DNA of 64,000 nt from Hypomesus transpacificus. Its lineage: Eukaryota > Chordata > Actinopteri > Osmeriformes > Osmeridae. Numbering within the stretch: the stretch's first letter is position 1; each line of letters opens with the position of its first letter. This document shows positions 1-11,867 of the stretch, one piece after another. Made by a program: the position numbers and the translations under genes. The notes beneath the pieces were generated by a model that was not told the DNA's origin, ran no database searches, and saw only the letters and a program-made list of their open reading frames with translations. The DNA is taken from positions 1,080,075-1,144,074 of the forward strand of contig NC_061073.1 in the NCBI RefSeq assembly GCF_021917145.1, in the 5' to 3' direction.

Positions 1-3000
1 AGAGAGGGCTCTCAGCAGGAAGCGCTGAGCTGAACCCAGAATCTGGGACAGGTCCATCTAGAGAGGTCACACAGGAACACCCAGACACATGACAAATATC
101 CTTTTAAGGTTAGGCCTGGCTGGTAGTTAGGAGTGCTTACCAAGTATCTTAGATGTTATGCTCTAGTATGTTAAGTATTGTAGAGCTACATGACTGTTGT
201 ATTGCTATAGTGTATGTTTCCACTTTGTTAAGTAATGACCTAACGCTACTCTGATCTGTCACCTGATCAGTGGAGAGGTCAGCGATTGGCTGTGGCGTGC
301 TTCCGTCCAGGAAGAGGTTGAGCAGGGAGACGTAGCAGAGGACGGCAGACTGGAGGAACCCTGGAGTTCTCCCTGTTCTGTCCTGGTCCTCTGGACTCAG
401 CTGGAGAACCAGACTGCACGCACACACACATACATTGACATGCACAGTAGTATACTTACTATGCAGTGCATCAGATATGCACTAGGTAAAATATTCCACA
501 ATTACAAAGTATAATCCTTGTTTTCCATCTTGGTAATGTGTGGAGCTCTAGGGGAACTCTGACCTGTAAAAGGCCAGTGGCATCAGCCTGGTGTGTTCAT
601 CTGAGGTAACCATGGCTACAGACTGGTACAGGCCTTGGTCTGGAATGAGAAGATTGTTGTTTTAACATGATATATCAGATGCACGTTACAACTCCCTGGT
701 TGTTGTATTTGGACTTGTGGGGTTAGAATGCCGTCGACCAATCAGGGCACATCTTATAGAGTGGAGCAGTTGAATGGCTACCTGGGCCAGGAGACTTAAA
801 GAGCAGCAGCCAATCAGAGGAGGGGACAAGCAGGGACAGGATGTGAGGACACAGCTCAGCTCCTTTCTGGTGACCCTTCACTTCCTGCACAGGTGGGCTT
901 ATGTCAGTCCATTTGTTTATTATTTTTATGTACTGGGTATATTGTAATCAGCTACAGCGATGAGGTTTTAGTAAATTCTCTCCCATAACCTCCATTTACC
1001 ACAGCAACCTATCTAGGTGTGTGCATTGTGGGGTGATGTACCTGGGGGTGGAGAAGGGTGGTGAGGAGGTCTGTCACACACAGGTACAGCAGGTACACCA
1101 GGACCTAGGGAGGTCAAGGGACTGCATTTAGAGAGCGCTCTTCTGCCTTAGCAGCACTCTAAAGTGCTTTGCATCTTCTGCCTCTCATTCACCCACTGAC
1201 AGGCGGAGCTGCCATGCACGGTGCTGGCCTGCCCATCAGGAGCAACGTGGGGTTCAGTGTCTGTTCAAGGACACTTCGACACGTGGCCAGAAGGAGTCGG
1301 GGGATCGAACTACCAACCTTGCGAATCCCCAGTATGACAGCGCGCTCAGGGTTGGACGAGCCCCCCCCAATCCCAGAGACATGAAACCTCACCTGCCTCT
1401 CCTTCACTTCACACAGCCAATCAACACTCGTCTGGATGCTCTGGCCCCGCCCTGTCCATGCAGAGTGCAGAGTGGCCGCCAGCAACAGGGGCGGGCCAGT
1501 TGGCACGGTGGCCACACCCTTCTCTAACCTGTAAATGTAAATGGGGCGTAGTTGTGATAACGGGATTCTGCCGATGAGATTTGCGACCGAGGAAGTCTCT
1601 GCCTTCCATTCCAAGGGCAGGTCCAGGAGGCCTGCTCCAGAACACTCCGGAATGCTCCGGAACGCTCTGCTGTGTGTGCGTCACCTGGGGGCCCAGAGGC
1701 AGCAGGTCTGCAGCAGCTGGAGCTGCTCTGGTAGATGATCTCCGTCTGACAGTCCCCGCCACACACACTCCAGCACCACGCGGAGACGGCCCCACCATCG
1801 CTGGCACACACACGCACACGCACACACACACACAGTGCCTTGGTTAGATATAAAAGACAGCAGGTGTGGCGTGGATACAGGCCACGTTTTCAAGCTGTGG
1901 AGGACGAAGGTATTTGGAGTTGTACCACAGCAGAGACCAGGAACAGGGGGCAGAGGAGGCTGATCTGAGACCAGGCCTGGTTCAGCTCTCTGGAAGGATG
2001 CTCACACCTCATGCTGGCACTCAGCACACCCTGGGAGAGCCAGAGGAAGAGAGGAAGTAGAATACAAAGAGAAAAGGAGAAGATTTTCAGAGTTCTTGTA
2101 TATTGACAGTGACTTTCACTGGTTGGTTTCACAAATCTCTGGCCACATGAAAGAGGAGAGGTCATACCTTTAAGAGGTGTGCTGTCAGGTGGTGGGGCAG
2201 TGAACCAGCTGGGGAACACACCTGCCTCTATAAACACACACACACCAGCACAGAGGGAAAAGACAGAATTCATCTTTTTGTCTCACCTGGTACATGTTGA
2301 CATGCTCTGTGAGGACAGTCTCACCTGGTACAGGTTGACATGGTCTGTGAGGACAGTCTCACCTGGTACAGGTTGACATGCTCTGTGAGGACAGTCTCAC
2401 CTGGTACAGGTTGACATGGTCTGTGAGGACAGTCTCACCTGGTACATGTTGACATGCTCTGTGAGGACAGTCTCACCTGGTACAGGTTGACATGGTCTGT
2501 GAGGACAGTCTCACCTGGTACATGTTGACATGCTCTGTGAGGACAGTCTCACCTGGTACAGGTTGACATGGTCTGTGAGGACAGTCTCACCTGGTACAGG
2601 TTGACATGCTCTGTGAGGACAGTCTCACCTGGTACAGGTTGACATGGTCTGTGAGGACAGTCTCACCTGGTACAGGTTGACATGGTCTGTGAGGACAGTC
2701 TCACCTGGTACAGGTTGACATGCTCTGAGGACAGTCTCACCTGGTACAGGTTGACATGGTCTGTGAGGACAGTCTCACCTGGTACAGGTTGACATGCTCT
2801 GTGAGGACAGTCTCACCTGGTACAGGTTGACATGGTCTGTGAGGACAGTCTCACCTGGTACAGGTTGACATGCTCTGTGAGGACAGTCTCACCTGGTACA
2901 GGTTGACATGGTCTGTGAGGACAGTCTCACCTGGTACAGGTTGACATGGTCTGTGAGGACAGTCTCACCTGGTACAGGTTGACATGCTCTGAGGACAGTC

Positions 3001-4995
3001 TCACCTGGTACAGGTTGACATGGTCTGTGAGGACAGTCTCACCTGGTACAGGTTGACATGCTCTGTGAGGACAGTCTCACCTGGTACATGTTGACATGCT
3101 CTGTGAGGACAAGCTCACCTGGTACAGGTTGACATGGTCTATCAGAGCCTGACAGTCCAGAGTTGTCCTTCCTGCTTCAGTCCTCACTGTGACCAACATC
3201 ACCGCGGGAAGGGACAGCAAAACCCTGACACACACAAAGGAAGCACGCATGACCAGCACGCATGACCAGCACGCATGAGCGGCCGTGTGAAACATGAACG
3301 CTGACGATCCAGTGAGACGGGAGAGGAGCCGGGGGCCGCGACTACCTGTTCCAGGCATGTACAGTCTGCTGCAGGCTCAGCTGACTGCTGATTGGCTGGG
3401 GCGCAGGGGTCAAAGGGCATTTCTGAGACAGCACATCCAAGAGGAAGTGACCCGCCTGAACTCGGGCACCCTGAGACTGACCGGTCAGCTCCATCTCATA
3501 CACAACCTCCTACACACACACACACACAAATCCAAACATTAAGCACACATCAAGACCATAAATACGGTTGAATAAAGGCATGAGGAGAGCCAAAGCACCT
3601 GCAGTGTGCAGAGCAGGTCAGGGAGGCAGGTTCCTGTAGCGGGGGCCCCCTGAGCGCGGCTCTGGGGGGAGCAGGTGTGCAGGTCCAGGATGGCGTGGAG
3701 GATGTCCGAGCAGAGCCTCCTCTGGTTTCCTCCACAGCCCCCCTGCTCCACAGGGCAGGGCAGGTACCGCTGCATACAGGCCCACTGATGGTACTCCTGC
3801 CTGTCACACGCACACATTTACATTTAGTCATTTTAGCAGACACTCTTATCCAGAGCGACTTACAGGAAGTACAGGGACATTCTCCCCGAGGCAAGTAGGG
3901 TAACGTGCCTTGCCCGAATCGAACCAACAACCTTCCGATTAATAGCCCGACTCCCTAACCGCTCACACACGCACACACAAACACACAACTACAACACACT
4001 CAGTCATGGTATGCGTGTGTGTGTGTGTGTGGTACATAGGAGACATAATACACTACCTCTCTGGATCAGACAGAGCATCCTCACTCCTCTTCACTCTGAG
4101 CTCAGTGGCCAGCCACTCTGAGAAAGACACCTGGACAGAAACGGCAGAAACATGTCAGAACAGTCCGGATGACTTCCGCTAAGCTCTCCTCAAAGCCCTT
4201 TTCCTGCAGTCGGACCTGGCATTGAGGGAGTTGTAGTACGAGGCGGAATGCAGCGTGGCTCCACAGAGCCCGGACGGATGTCCTCCAGGGGGCACTGTCG
4301 TCAGTCAGACAGCTCCACTGGTCCTGCTCCCGTCCCTCGGGCCACAGCCCCTTCACGCCCGTCCCAGTCCCCCCCGCCTCCTCCCCCCTGGCGGGGAGAT
4401 CGTCCCGCACCTCGGGCAGGAGTCTGGGGACCAGATACAGCAGCTGTAGAGAAGACAGAGAAACACTCACACAACAACGCGCACACGCACCACCAACTTT
4501 GTTACCAATGCAAAGGAGCAGTGGGTGTCACAGTGGGAGGGGCAGCGGGACAGCTCTGTACCTTCCTACACAGCCAAGCTGGAGGGGACTGCCCGGGGTC
4601 AGGCTGCGAGTCTCCTCTGCAGAGGCCGTAGCTCACGGCTGCCACACCGAAGCTGGGGATAAACACCACCACAAAGACACACGTCACCCACAACGTGGGG
4701 TCCCCCCCCTCTCCACCAGCCAGAGAGGGCCAGCAGCCGTGTTGAACGTGTAGGACAGGTGTTTCGTGAGAGGGTTTTGGGTCTCACCGGACGCAGAAGA
4801 GCATGTCGGCGTGCGTGGCGCAGGACAGGGCGGGGGCGAGCGCCTCCGAGACCGGCACTGGGCCGGGCTGCACGGCCGGACACAGCTGGACCAGGGGGCA
4901 GTGGGACTGGCTGGCATGGAGGTGCCAAACAAAGGCCCCCAGGCCGAGAACATGAGCTGCACTCAACGAGGGACCCTATGGAGAGGGGGAAATAC

Positions 4996-5061
<66 letters not shown>

Positions 5062-8000
5062 GACAGAGAGAGAGACAGAGAGAGAGGGACAGAGAGAGGG
5101 ACAGGCAGGCAAACAGATGTGTACCTGGTTGGCCAGCAGGTCCCAGAGGCGGTGGAGCAGGGCGGAGAGCAGCTGGCTGTGTCCCAGCAGGGTGCTCACG
5201 AACTGGGACGCCCACGGGCTCTGCCTGGGGGGCAAGAGAACGGTAGTCTGCTGAGTGGGGAGACACACTGACAGACAGACGGAGAGGTTCAAACAGGCCC
5301 TGGGGATGGGGTGGCCACGCGGCATGTTCCTGTCCTCACCTGTTCGGAGGGTGGAGTCTGCTGGCATCCAGAAGACACTGACAGAAGCTCCTCAGAAGCA
5401 GGTTGACTACCTGTGAACACACGGCTGAGTTACCGCAGGGCAGGACTGTGGTCGGGACAGGCCACATGACAGAAGGTGAGAGGTCAGAAGGGATCCCAGG
5501 AAAGGCGGCGGAGCCACACCACACTGTCCCTACTTTGACGTGTAGTTCCGGAGGCGGGGGCGTGTCTGTGTAGAGCTTGACGACGGTCTGGCCAATCAGG
5601 GTGTCCGTAGGGCCCGGGAAGACAACACCCAGGGTGTGTGACATCCTGGCCAGCTGGGAGGACACCTCTGGGGAGGAGAGAGCAAGAGGAGCAGGGTCAG
5701 TGGCATGTGTGTGTGTGCACATGTGAATGTAGGTCTGTATGTGTGTGTAGCTGAGCAGCTCACCTCCACGGTCCCCCTGCGTCACCAAGCCTCTGAACTC
5801 CTGCAGCTGAGACTTCAACACCTCCACGGGGTCGTCGTCCTCCTGCACGCACACTCCTCCTGAAAGCACACACACACGTAGTCGTCAGCAGCCGGCACAA
5901 ACGCGCCTCCGATACCATCCCATTTAACAGGTCGCTTTTTGTAGGGTGGACCAGGGCCGCGGTATAATCCTAGTTAAGATACCCACCATCTCGCTGCCTC
6001 TGTCTCTCTCGCTGACACGACTGGACATAGGAGGAGTACTGAGCGGGTGGAATCTTCTCTGCTCTACACCGCACACACACACACACACACGGACACGGAC
6101 CCATCAGTGGTGCCTCCACCCCACACTGTGGCTGGATCCCAATGTGGTTTGGTCAAACAGAGAGGCGTGATAGCAGTGTTGCCATGTCATGATGGCCGGA
6201 GGGAACTCACTTCCTCAGTGCTTCTAGGAACCTCATCTGGGCGTCGGCTTTCACAGGCAGCTGAGAGAGACAGAGAGGGGGAGATCATTCTAGCAACACT
6301 TGCGGGGGGGGGGCTTTGTTCGGCGAACCGGTCAGGTGAGGGGCGGGGCGGGAACTCACCAGGCGGGGGGTCATGAGGGCTGGGAGGAATCGAGTCAGGA
6401 AGTAGGGCCTCCGGAAGATACTGGAGAAGAGGAGGAGAGAAGGGAGAGTGAAGCGAGGAGCGTCTCGGACCGGGGGCTGAACACACCCAGCTCCAGTCCA
6501 GTACCTTGCTTCCATGACCGTGGCAGAGATCCTTCCGGTGCTCTCGTACAGAGACACCGCCTTCTCCACGTCCTGGCCAGCCTGGCACTGGGGCTGTGGG
6601 GACACACACACCATCAACACAGTCACGTGGCCGCACACACACACGCCGCGTTACAGCTGGGAGACCGCGTTACAGCTGGGAGACCGCGTTACAGCTGGGA
6701 GACCGCGTTACAGCTGGGAGACCGTGTTACAGCTGGGAGACCAAGTTACAGCCGGGAGACCGCGTTACAGCTGGGAGACCGCGTTACAGCTGGGAGACCG
6801 CGTTACAGCTGGGAGACCGTGTTACAGCTGGGAGACCGCGTTACAGCTGGGAGACCGCGTTACAGCTGGGAGACCGTGTTACAGCTGGGAGACCGTGTTA
6901 GAGCTGGGAGACCGTGTTACAGCTAGGAGACCGTGTTACAGCTAGGAGACCGTGTTACAGCTAGTAGACCGTGTTACAGCTAGTAGACCGTGTTACGGCT
7001 AGGAGACCGTGTTACAGCTAGGAGACCGTGTTACAGCTAGGAGACCGTGTTACAGCTAGGAGACCGTGTTACAGCTAGGAGACCGTGTTACAGCTAAGAG
7101 ACCGTGTTACAGCTAGGAGACCGTGTTACAGCTAAGAGACCGTGTTACAGCTAGGAGACCGTGTTACAGCTAGGAGACCGTGTTACAGCTAGGAGACCGT
7201 GTTACAGCTAGGAGACCGTGTTACAGCTAGGAGACCGTGTTACAGCTAGGAGACCGTGTTACCACCTGAACTGGTGCTGCTGCCCCTGAGACATCTTCAT
7301 AAAGACCCATGTCTTCCAGCGAGACCTGCAAACACACACAAACAGCCAGCCCCCACGCACGCACATCCATACGTACGCACACACACACACACACACACAG
7401 GGCAAAGTGTGTTAAAGACTTAACAAAAGAGAACTCCTCCCACATGCCCCTCCAGACTTGTCGTGGGATGTTGTGGCACCTTCAGGTCGGCCAGTCTGGT
7501 CTTGGCCAGAGAGACGTACTCCTTGAGCAGGCTGCGATGCTTTACGGCTACGTAGGGCGGGTGGAGGAGGTGCACCTGGGGAACAACGGGACAACCATGA
7601 CCACAGGGAAGAAGGAGACCACCTGTCATACGCGTCTGGGGCGAGAAGTTACCTTCAGGTACTGTGGAGGGTCAAAGGGCACCAGGTCCGACAAGAACTT
7701 GAGCAGGAACACCAAGGACTTTTTACTGTTGCTGTGGCAACTGTTCGCCCCCCCAAACGACATCTGTCGGGACAGGAAGGAAGCCCGGTCAGGGAGGAGA
7801 CCTCTCTTATAGAAATGTGTCTCTAGAAGCGATCTATGTCTCCGAGCATAGCAAGGGCCCCAGCCAGCTGACTCACCTTGAACCAGTGGCTGTATGAAGG
7901 GAAGAGGGCCGGGCCCTCTAGCGCCCCCTGGCGGGCCAGCAGGAAGGCAGTGATCATGCTCTCCAGGTTGTAGCCCTCAAACGCTGACTTTAACAGTTTG

Positions 8001-8882
8001 GACAGCAACTCTGGGGGAGCACAGGAGGACGTCTGTCTGTGTACCTGTCCAGGACGGAGGGTGGTGTGTGTGTGTGTGTGTGTGTGTATACCTTGGAGGC
8101 TGGACTGGGTGTCTGGGTTAAAGACCAGCAGAGTGGACAGGAAGCAGAGCACATGCTGCCAGTTGACTTCCTGGGTCTCTAGCACCTGCTGGAGGTGGGA
8201 GAGCAGCTCATCCACTCGGAAGATCACCGCCAGCTACACCCACACACACACAGTTATATTCAGCTACAGAAAAATGGTTATTATAAAAAATAAGTTGATT
8301 GGTTTTACAGCTAAATACACCAAGTAAAAGGAACAGGTCTCATAAATCAACACCAGGGAAAACAACGCCAGGTGAACACACTTCAGTTGAGCGCTTTAAC
8401 AGCCTTACACTGTCTCGAAGAAAAGTCCTGAGGACATAAATAACACAGGCTAAGCTAGTCACACTCTGATGTGGTATTCAGAGGTTGACCTATACCTAGA
8501 ACAGGAAGACAGAGCGAGAGGGACAGAGAGGGAAAAAGCTACGCGGGGGGGAGGGGAGAGGGGGGAGAGAGAAAGAGAGAGAGGAGCGTAGAACCTTCCG
8601 GAAGAGCGCGGTGAGTAAGTGGCTGCTGCGAGAGAAGCTCCAGCCACTCTGCATGGACACGGCGTCTGACACTGCGGGGAGACAAGAGGCACAGACGACT
8701 CAGACGTGGCGTTCACAGTGTGTCGCCGCTGACCGCTCGGCCTGTGTCTAGCTGGAGCACCTGGTGTACCTGTGAGGCGGGGCCTGTAGGTGAGCGTGTG
8801 TGTGAGCGCGTGTGTGAAGAAACAGCGAAGTGCATCGGGTGACACCGACTCTCCGCACAAGGTTGCATCGAACAGCTGAACC

Positions 8883-8962
<80 letters not shown>

Positions 8963-11462
8963 TATAGAAAAAGAGGTTGAATCAGACAGTGTGGATGCAT
9001 TCATCCATCAACGACATGAGCTTTCTTGTTTTCTCCTCTGCCTTGGGTGCTCGCCGATTCCCGACCCCCCCCCCCCAAGTCGTCCCTGTGGTTAGCAACA
9101 GAAGCAGAGACATTCTCCAGTGCTACGGCCCAGCGTTCTGATGACAGGACCCTTGAGGCCTGCCCCGCTCACCAGAGCTCAGCTGCTGTGTCCTGTTGCT
9201 GTCGTCCTGACGCATCCAGCACCCCTGGAAGACAAGGAAACACGGGTATGTCCACACACACAGACAGGGAGGATACCTTCAATCCAGTCGGATGAGTTGA
9301 CGGGTATTTGGTTTTGATTCCAAATAAACAGGAGTACAGGTCTGGGTCTGTGTCTGGCTTCAGGTCTGAGTCTGTGTCCAGGTCTGGCTTCAAAGTCCGG
9401 GGCTTGGGGACTCACAGCCGAGCTGTTGGTCCAGGAGAGAGCTACAGAGCTGGGGGAGGCTCCTGTCTTGCCCTGCTGGGTCCTGGGTCTCTGGGAACCC
9501 CGCCTTCACCAGAACCATCACCACCACTGAAACACCAGCACCCTCTCAGCACAACAGAAACACTACACACGTGGCATGGAAATATATACATTCTTGAGGC
9601 CCGTCAATGTCAACGTTGCCGTACAAGTGGACTTGGTGAAGAGGATCTTACGGGTGAGAACCTTGTGGCGGACTTCCCGGTCTTCCTCCTCTTCCTCCTC
9701 AGAGCCTGTCCCTCCACACACAGCCCTGAGCTCTGCCCCCAGCCAGGAACACACTGCTCCGTCGCTACAGGAGAATACATTTAGCAGGAGAGTCATTTAG
9801 CAGACGCTCTAATCCAGAGCGATTTACAGTAAGTACAGGGACATTCCCCGAGGCAAGTAGGGTGAAGTGCCTTGCCCAAGGACACAGGGTCATTTGGCAC
9901 GGTAGGGAATCGAACCAGCAACCTTCTGATTGGAAGCCCAATTCCCTTACCGCTCAGCCATCTGACAGCTATACTGTCAGCCATCTGACAGCAGAATATA
10001 CATCATATCATATATACTACAACAACTAGTAGTGGTATCTTAAATAAAATAATAAGTAATATTTGAACATATTTTTGTATTTTATTTTTTGGTAGAAGTG
10101 GTATACCTCTCTAGGATGGACTCCATAGTAAGGATGTTGAGAACGTGGAGATGGTACACCACCTCTAAGTGGACCTGCTTCTGCACCGACACAAACACAG
10201 CTCATGTGAGTCTCACGTGACAACATGGCTGGGCGAGGTCGCTCAGACCCCCTGTCCCAAAGCCCCCGCTCACCTGGTCTCTCCAGTACTCCTGCCAGAA
10301 GAGCCGGGAGCAGAAGGCTCCGAGAGAGAGCAGCTGCTGGGTGGAGTGGAGCAGCGCACGCAGTTGCCGCTGTAGACAAGAGGGCAGAGGGGGCAGGTGC
10401 ACAATGTTGAAATTCCCCTTTCTCTTCACGAGAAGGGCCTACTGTTCCCACGAGGGGACTCCCAGGAACTCACCCGCTGAGTGGTGTTGAGCAGAGCATG
10501 CTTTTTCACCCCCTCTAGGGTGCTGCTGGTCAGTTGCTGTACTCTATCCAGCACCATCCTCGCTGACAGGACACTGACTGGTACGCCCAGCTCCGCAGCC
10601 TGATGACGCAGCTCACCGACTAGCAACACATACACGCATACATTGATACAAACACACAAACAAGCACATACACATGGGATGACCGTTTCGAGCACTCACT
10701 CCATGTGCATTCAAAGTATTATGATACATCTGGTGGGTCTACTCATTTAAACAGGGATGTTTACAGGTAACACACCCAGCAATGAACCTCCAATGTGGGG
10801 TGTGGGACTGTCACTGACAGACTCCTTCCTTCCCGTCGTCTCCTGGTCCATCACATTGCATGGCTTAGGGTTCTAGAGAGAGAAAAGTGCAGTTACTCTA
10901 ATGCACAGCAAGCCCAACGGGACGAGTCTGAACCTCTGACTCCCTGGGATGAATGATACAGAGAGATGGATAGAGACGGTGATCACTCACCCCCACCTCC
11001 AGGAGCAGGTTTGGGAGATTCTGGTGTTGGTTCAGCAGCTGGACTGCTGCCTTTTGAAGCTGTTGCGCGTCCTCCTTTCGTTGCTTCTTAGCAACACGGC
11101 CAGCTGTGAGAGGAAGCACGCGAAACGTCTTCATACACACTACACTCACTCTTAATACTGTAACTTGACTGGGTCACTATCAATGGACTGGGTCGTGATG
11201 AGAAAATGTGGTGAAGAAAAACAGATAATGACGGTGTCTTATCACATGATTGATCTGAAAAAGTTATATTTAAATTACACTGACTCAGTGTAATTTTGAA
11301 TAATACTATATGTATTATAGTAAGCGAACTAAGTATTTAACCTAGCTAGATAGCTACAGTACTGGTAAGTGGAAAAAAACGTATACAGAATGTCAACTTA
11401 CAAAGGAGGGACGAAAGTGTCCTTTTCTGCGTAAAACATTGACTTGAAGCAGTTAACGACAT
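1..11462 (-). CDS. fanca: Fanconi anemia group A protein, 40 exons, C-terminal end off the window
   Basis: FANCA is a subunit of the nuclear Fanconi core complex, which monoubiquitinates FANCD2-FANCI in interstrand crosslink repair. I read 40 coding exons with unbroken phase and 1,399 codons; the human protein is 1,455 aa, so about 60 codons are missing off the left edge. Exons, 5' to 3': 11402-11462, 10991-11103, 10776-10872, 10474-10619, 10274-10369, 10107-10180, 9652-9764, 9416-9526, 9173-9224, 8770-8882, 8595-8671, 8092-8233, 7877-8010, 7653-7763, 7480-7575, 7263-7325, 6505-6593, 6360-6420, 6211-6260, 5987-6063, 5764-5859, 5534-5667, 5340-5410, 5125-5224, 4788-4975, 4562-4652, 4216-4443, 4057-4130, 3599-3800, 3346-3509, 3119-3224, 2168-2227, 1926-2030, 1685-1800, 1393-1528, 1042-1104, 782-884, 564-639, 263-413, 1-57. 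The family is identified by stretches such as [44 protein letters not shown]-like and IFRRPYFL-type segments. The start at 11462 gives a 61-nt exon 1 ending in LLS|GRV, matching human ELLA|GRV in phase. No frame break was seen. Confidence 0.96.
1105..1392. repeat. Fish interspersed repeat filling a fanca intron
   Basis: The fanca intron between 1104 and 1393 is almost wholly one repeat. It reads as the common fish element that starts near a 'GCGCTCTTCTGCCTTAGCAG' block, continues through 'CTCTCATTCACCCACTGAC' and 'GGAGCTGCCATGCA', and ends in the 'GGGGATCGAACTACCAACC' block. The last block resembles a tRNA-derived B-box region (GATCGAAC). The family name is from memory and is not certain. Confidence 0.6.
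2280..3118. repeat. 38-bp minisatellite carrying copies of the fanca exon 31 splice donor
   Basis: About 22 tandem copies of a 38-bp unit (two copies are 36 bp) directly abut the 3' end of fanca exon 31 (3119-3224). On the minus strand each unit contains the last bases of the exon and a consensus donor: CATGTCAACCTGTACCAG followed by GTGAGA. The real exon end is the first member of the array. Copies alternate between 'catggtc' and 'catgctc' variants, as expected from higher-order duplication. 38 is not a multiple of 3, so use of a single downstream donor would shift the frame. Confidence 0.97.
3814..3966. repeat. Dispersed fish repeat, copy 1 (fanca intron)
   Basis: This copy shares long near-identical blocks with 9785-9970 and 25258-25447: 'CTTATCCAGAGCGACTTACA', 'AAGTACAGGGACATTCTCCC', 'GAGGCAAGTAGGG', and an end with 'CCGACTCCCTAACCGCTCA'. 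It lies in the fanca intron 3801-4056. It looks like a short non-autonomous element, SINE-like or MITE-like; I cannot decide which. Confidence 0.85.
4998..5100. repeat. (GA)n microsatellite in a fanca intron
   Basis: An almost pure GA run in the intron between fanca exons at 4788-4975 and 5125-5224, degenerating into GAGACA units on its right side. Confidence 0.97.
6646..7262. repeat. 19-bp minisatellite starting at the fanca exon 16 donor
   Basis: About 32 copies of a 19-bp unit of the form GTTACAGCTAGGAGACCGT fill most of the intron downstream (minus strand) of the exon at 7263-7325. The exon ends at GTG|GTAACACGG, and the array repeats GTAACACGGTCTCCTAGCT from that point, so the donor hexamer GTAACA is the first unit of the array. 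Copies near 6650-6890 carry a diverged CTGGGAGACCGCG form, while those near 7263 carry CTAGGAGACCGTG; this shows two expansion blocks. Confidence 0.95.
8885..8960. repeat. (GA)n microsatellite serving as a polypyrimidine tract
   Basis: A pure GA repeat lies immediately upstream (minus strand) of the fanca exon 8770-8882. Read on the minus strand it is (CT)n running straight into CAG, so it forms the polypyrimidine tract of that acceptor. Confidence 0.93.
9785..9970. repeat. Dispersed fish repeat, copy 2 (fanca intron)
   Basis: Second copy of the element at 3814-3966, in the intron 9765-10106. It holds 'CCAGAGCGATTTACAGTAAG', 'GCCTTGCCCAAGGACACAGG' and 'CGCTCAGCCATCTGACAGC'. The last block is duplicated at its right end (about 9955-9990). 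Confidence 0.85.
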
Positions 11463-11557
11463 GATACTGTTAAGTATGATACGGGCATGTTATTAATAAC
11501 AAGCTTAAAATGGGTTGGTAAAATGTTTTCGCTAGGGAACGTTTAAACAAATAAAAT

Positions 11558-11761
11558 CTAGCTAGTAGTAGTAGAGCCAAATGTAAACTTGCGTGCAGCT
11601 TTCACGCGCTCTTGTTTCTGATTTGTCAGTTTTGCTTGTTGGATCAATTCATCTAACCGGCCAAACAAAACTGAACCCTGAGTTGTATTTAGTCTGGCAA
11701 TAACAGGTCTGGTTTCTGAACCTCTTTTGCAAATGGTAAATCTGTCATCTTGCTTACTCAA
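11558..11761 (-). other. Unexplained 67-codon open frame upstream of fanca
   Basis: An open frame of 67 codons on the fanca strand, about 100 bp upstream of its start codon. It begins MSKQDDRF and ends with a serine/threonine run. I recognise no family. No splice donor in it joins fanca exon 2 in the phase the human gene uses, whereas the 61-nt exon at 11402-11462 does. It could be an upstream open frame in the fanca leader or chance. Confidence 0.2.
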
Positions 11762-11867
11762 ATAATAAACTATACATATATACGTTTTAATGTAGATAAA
11801 AACGGTTTATTAACATGGGGTTGGACGTTACGTAGGTTTGACAAGACATTGTGGTTCTTGTTTATTT

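Noticed and set aside
5000-5266. Arg/Glu or Ser/Leu repeat proteins (also at 8713-9000, 52640-53214, 38400-38680)
   Set aside because: Translations of (GA)n/(CT)n microsatellites.
11558-11761. This frame as fanca exon 1
   Set aside because: Its donors give phase 0 or 2, while exon 2 needs phase 1; 11402-11462 fits in phase and in sequence (LLSGRV).
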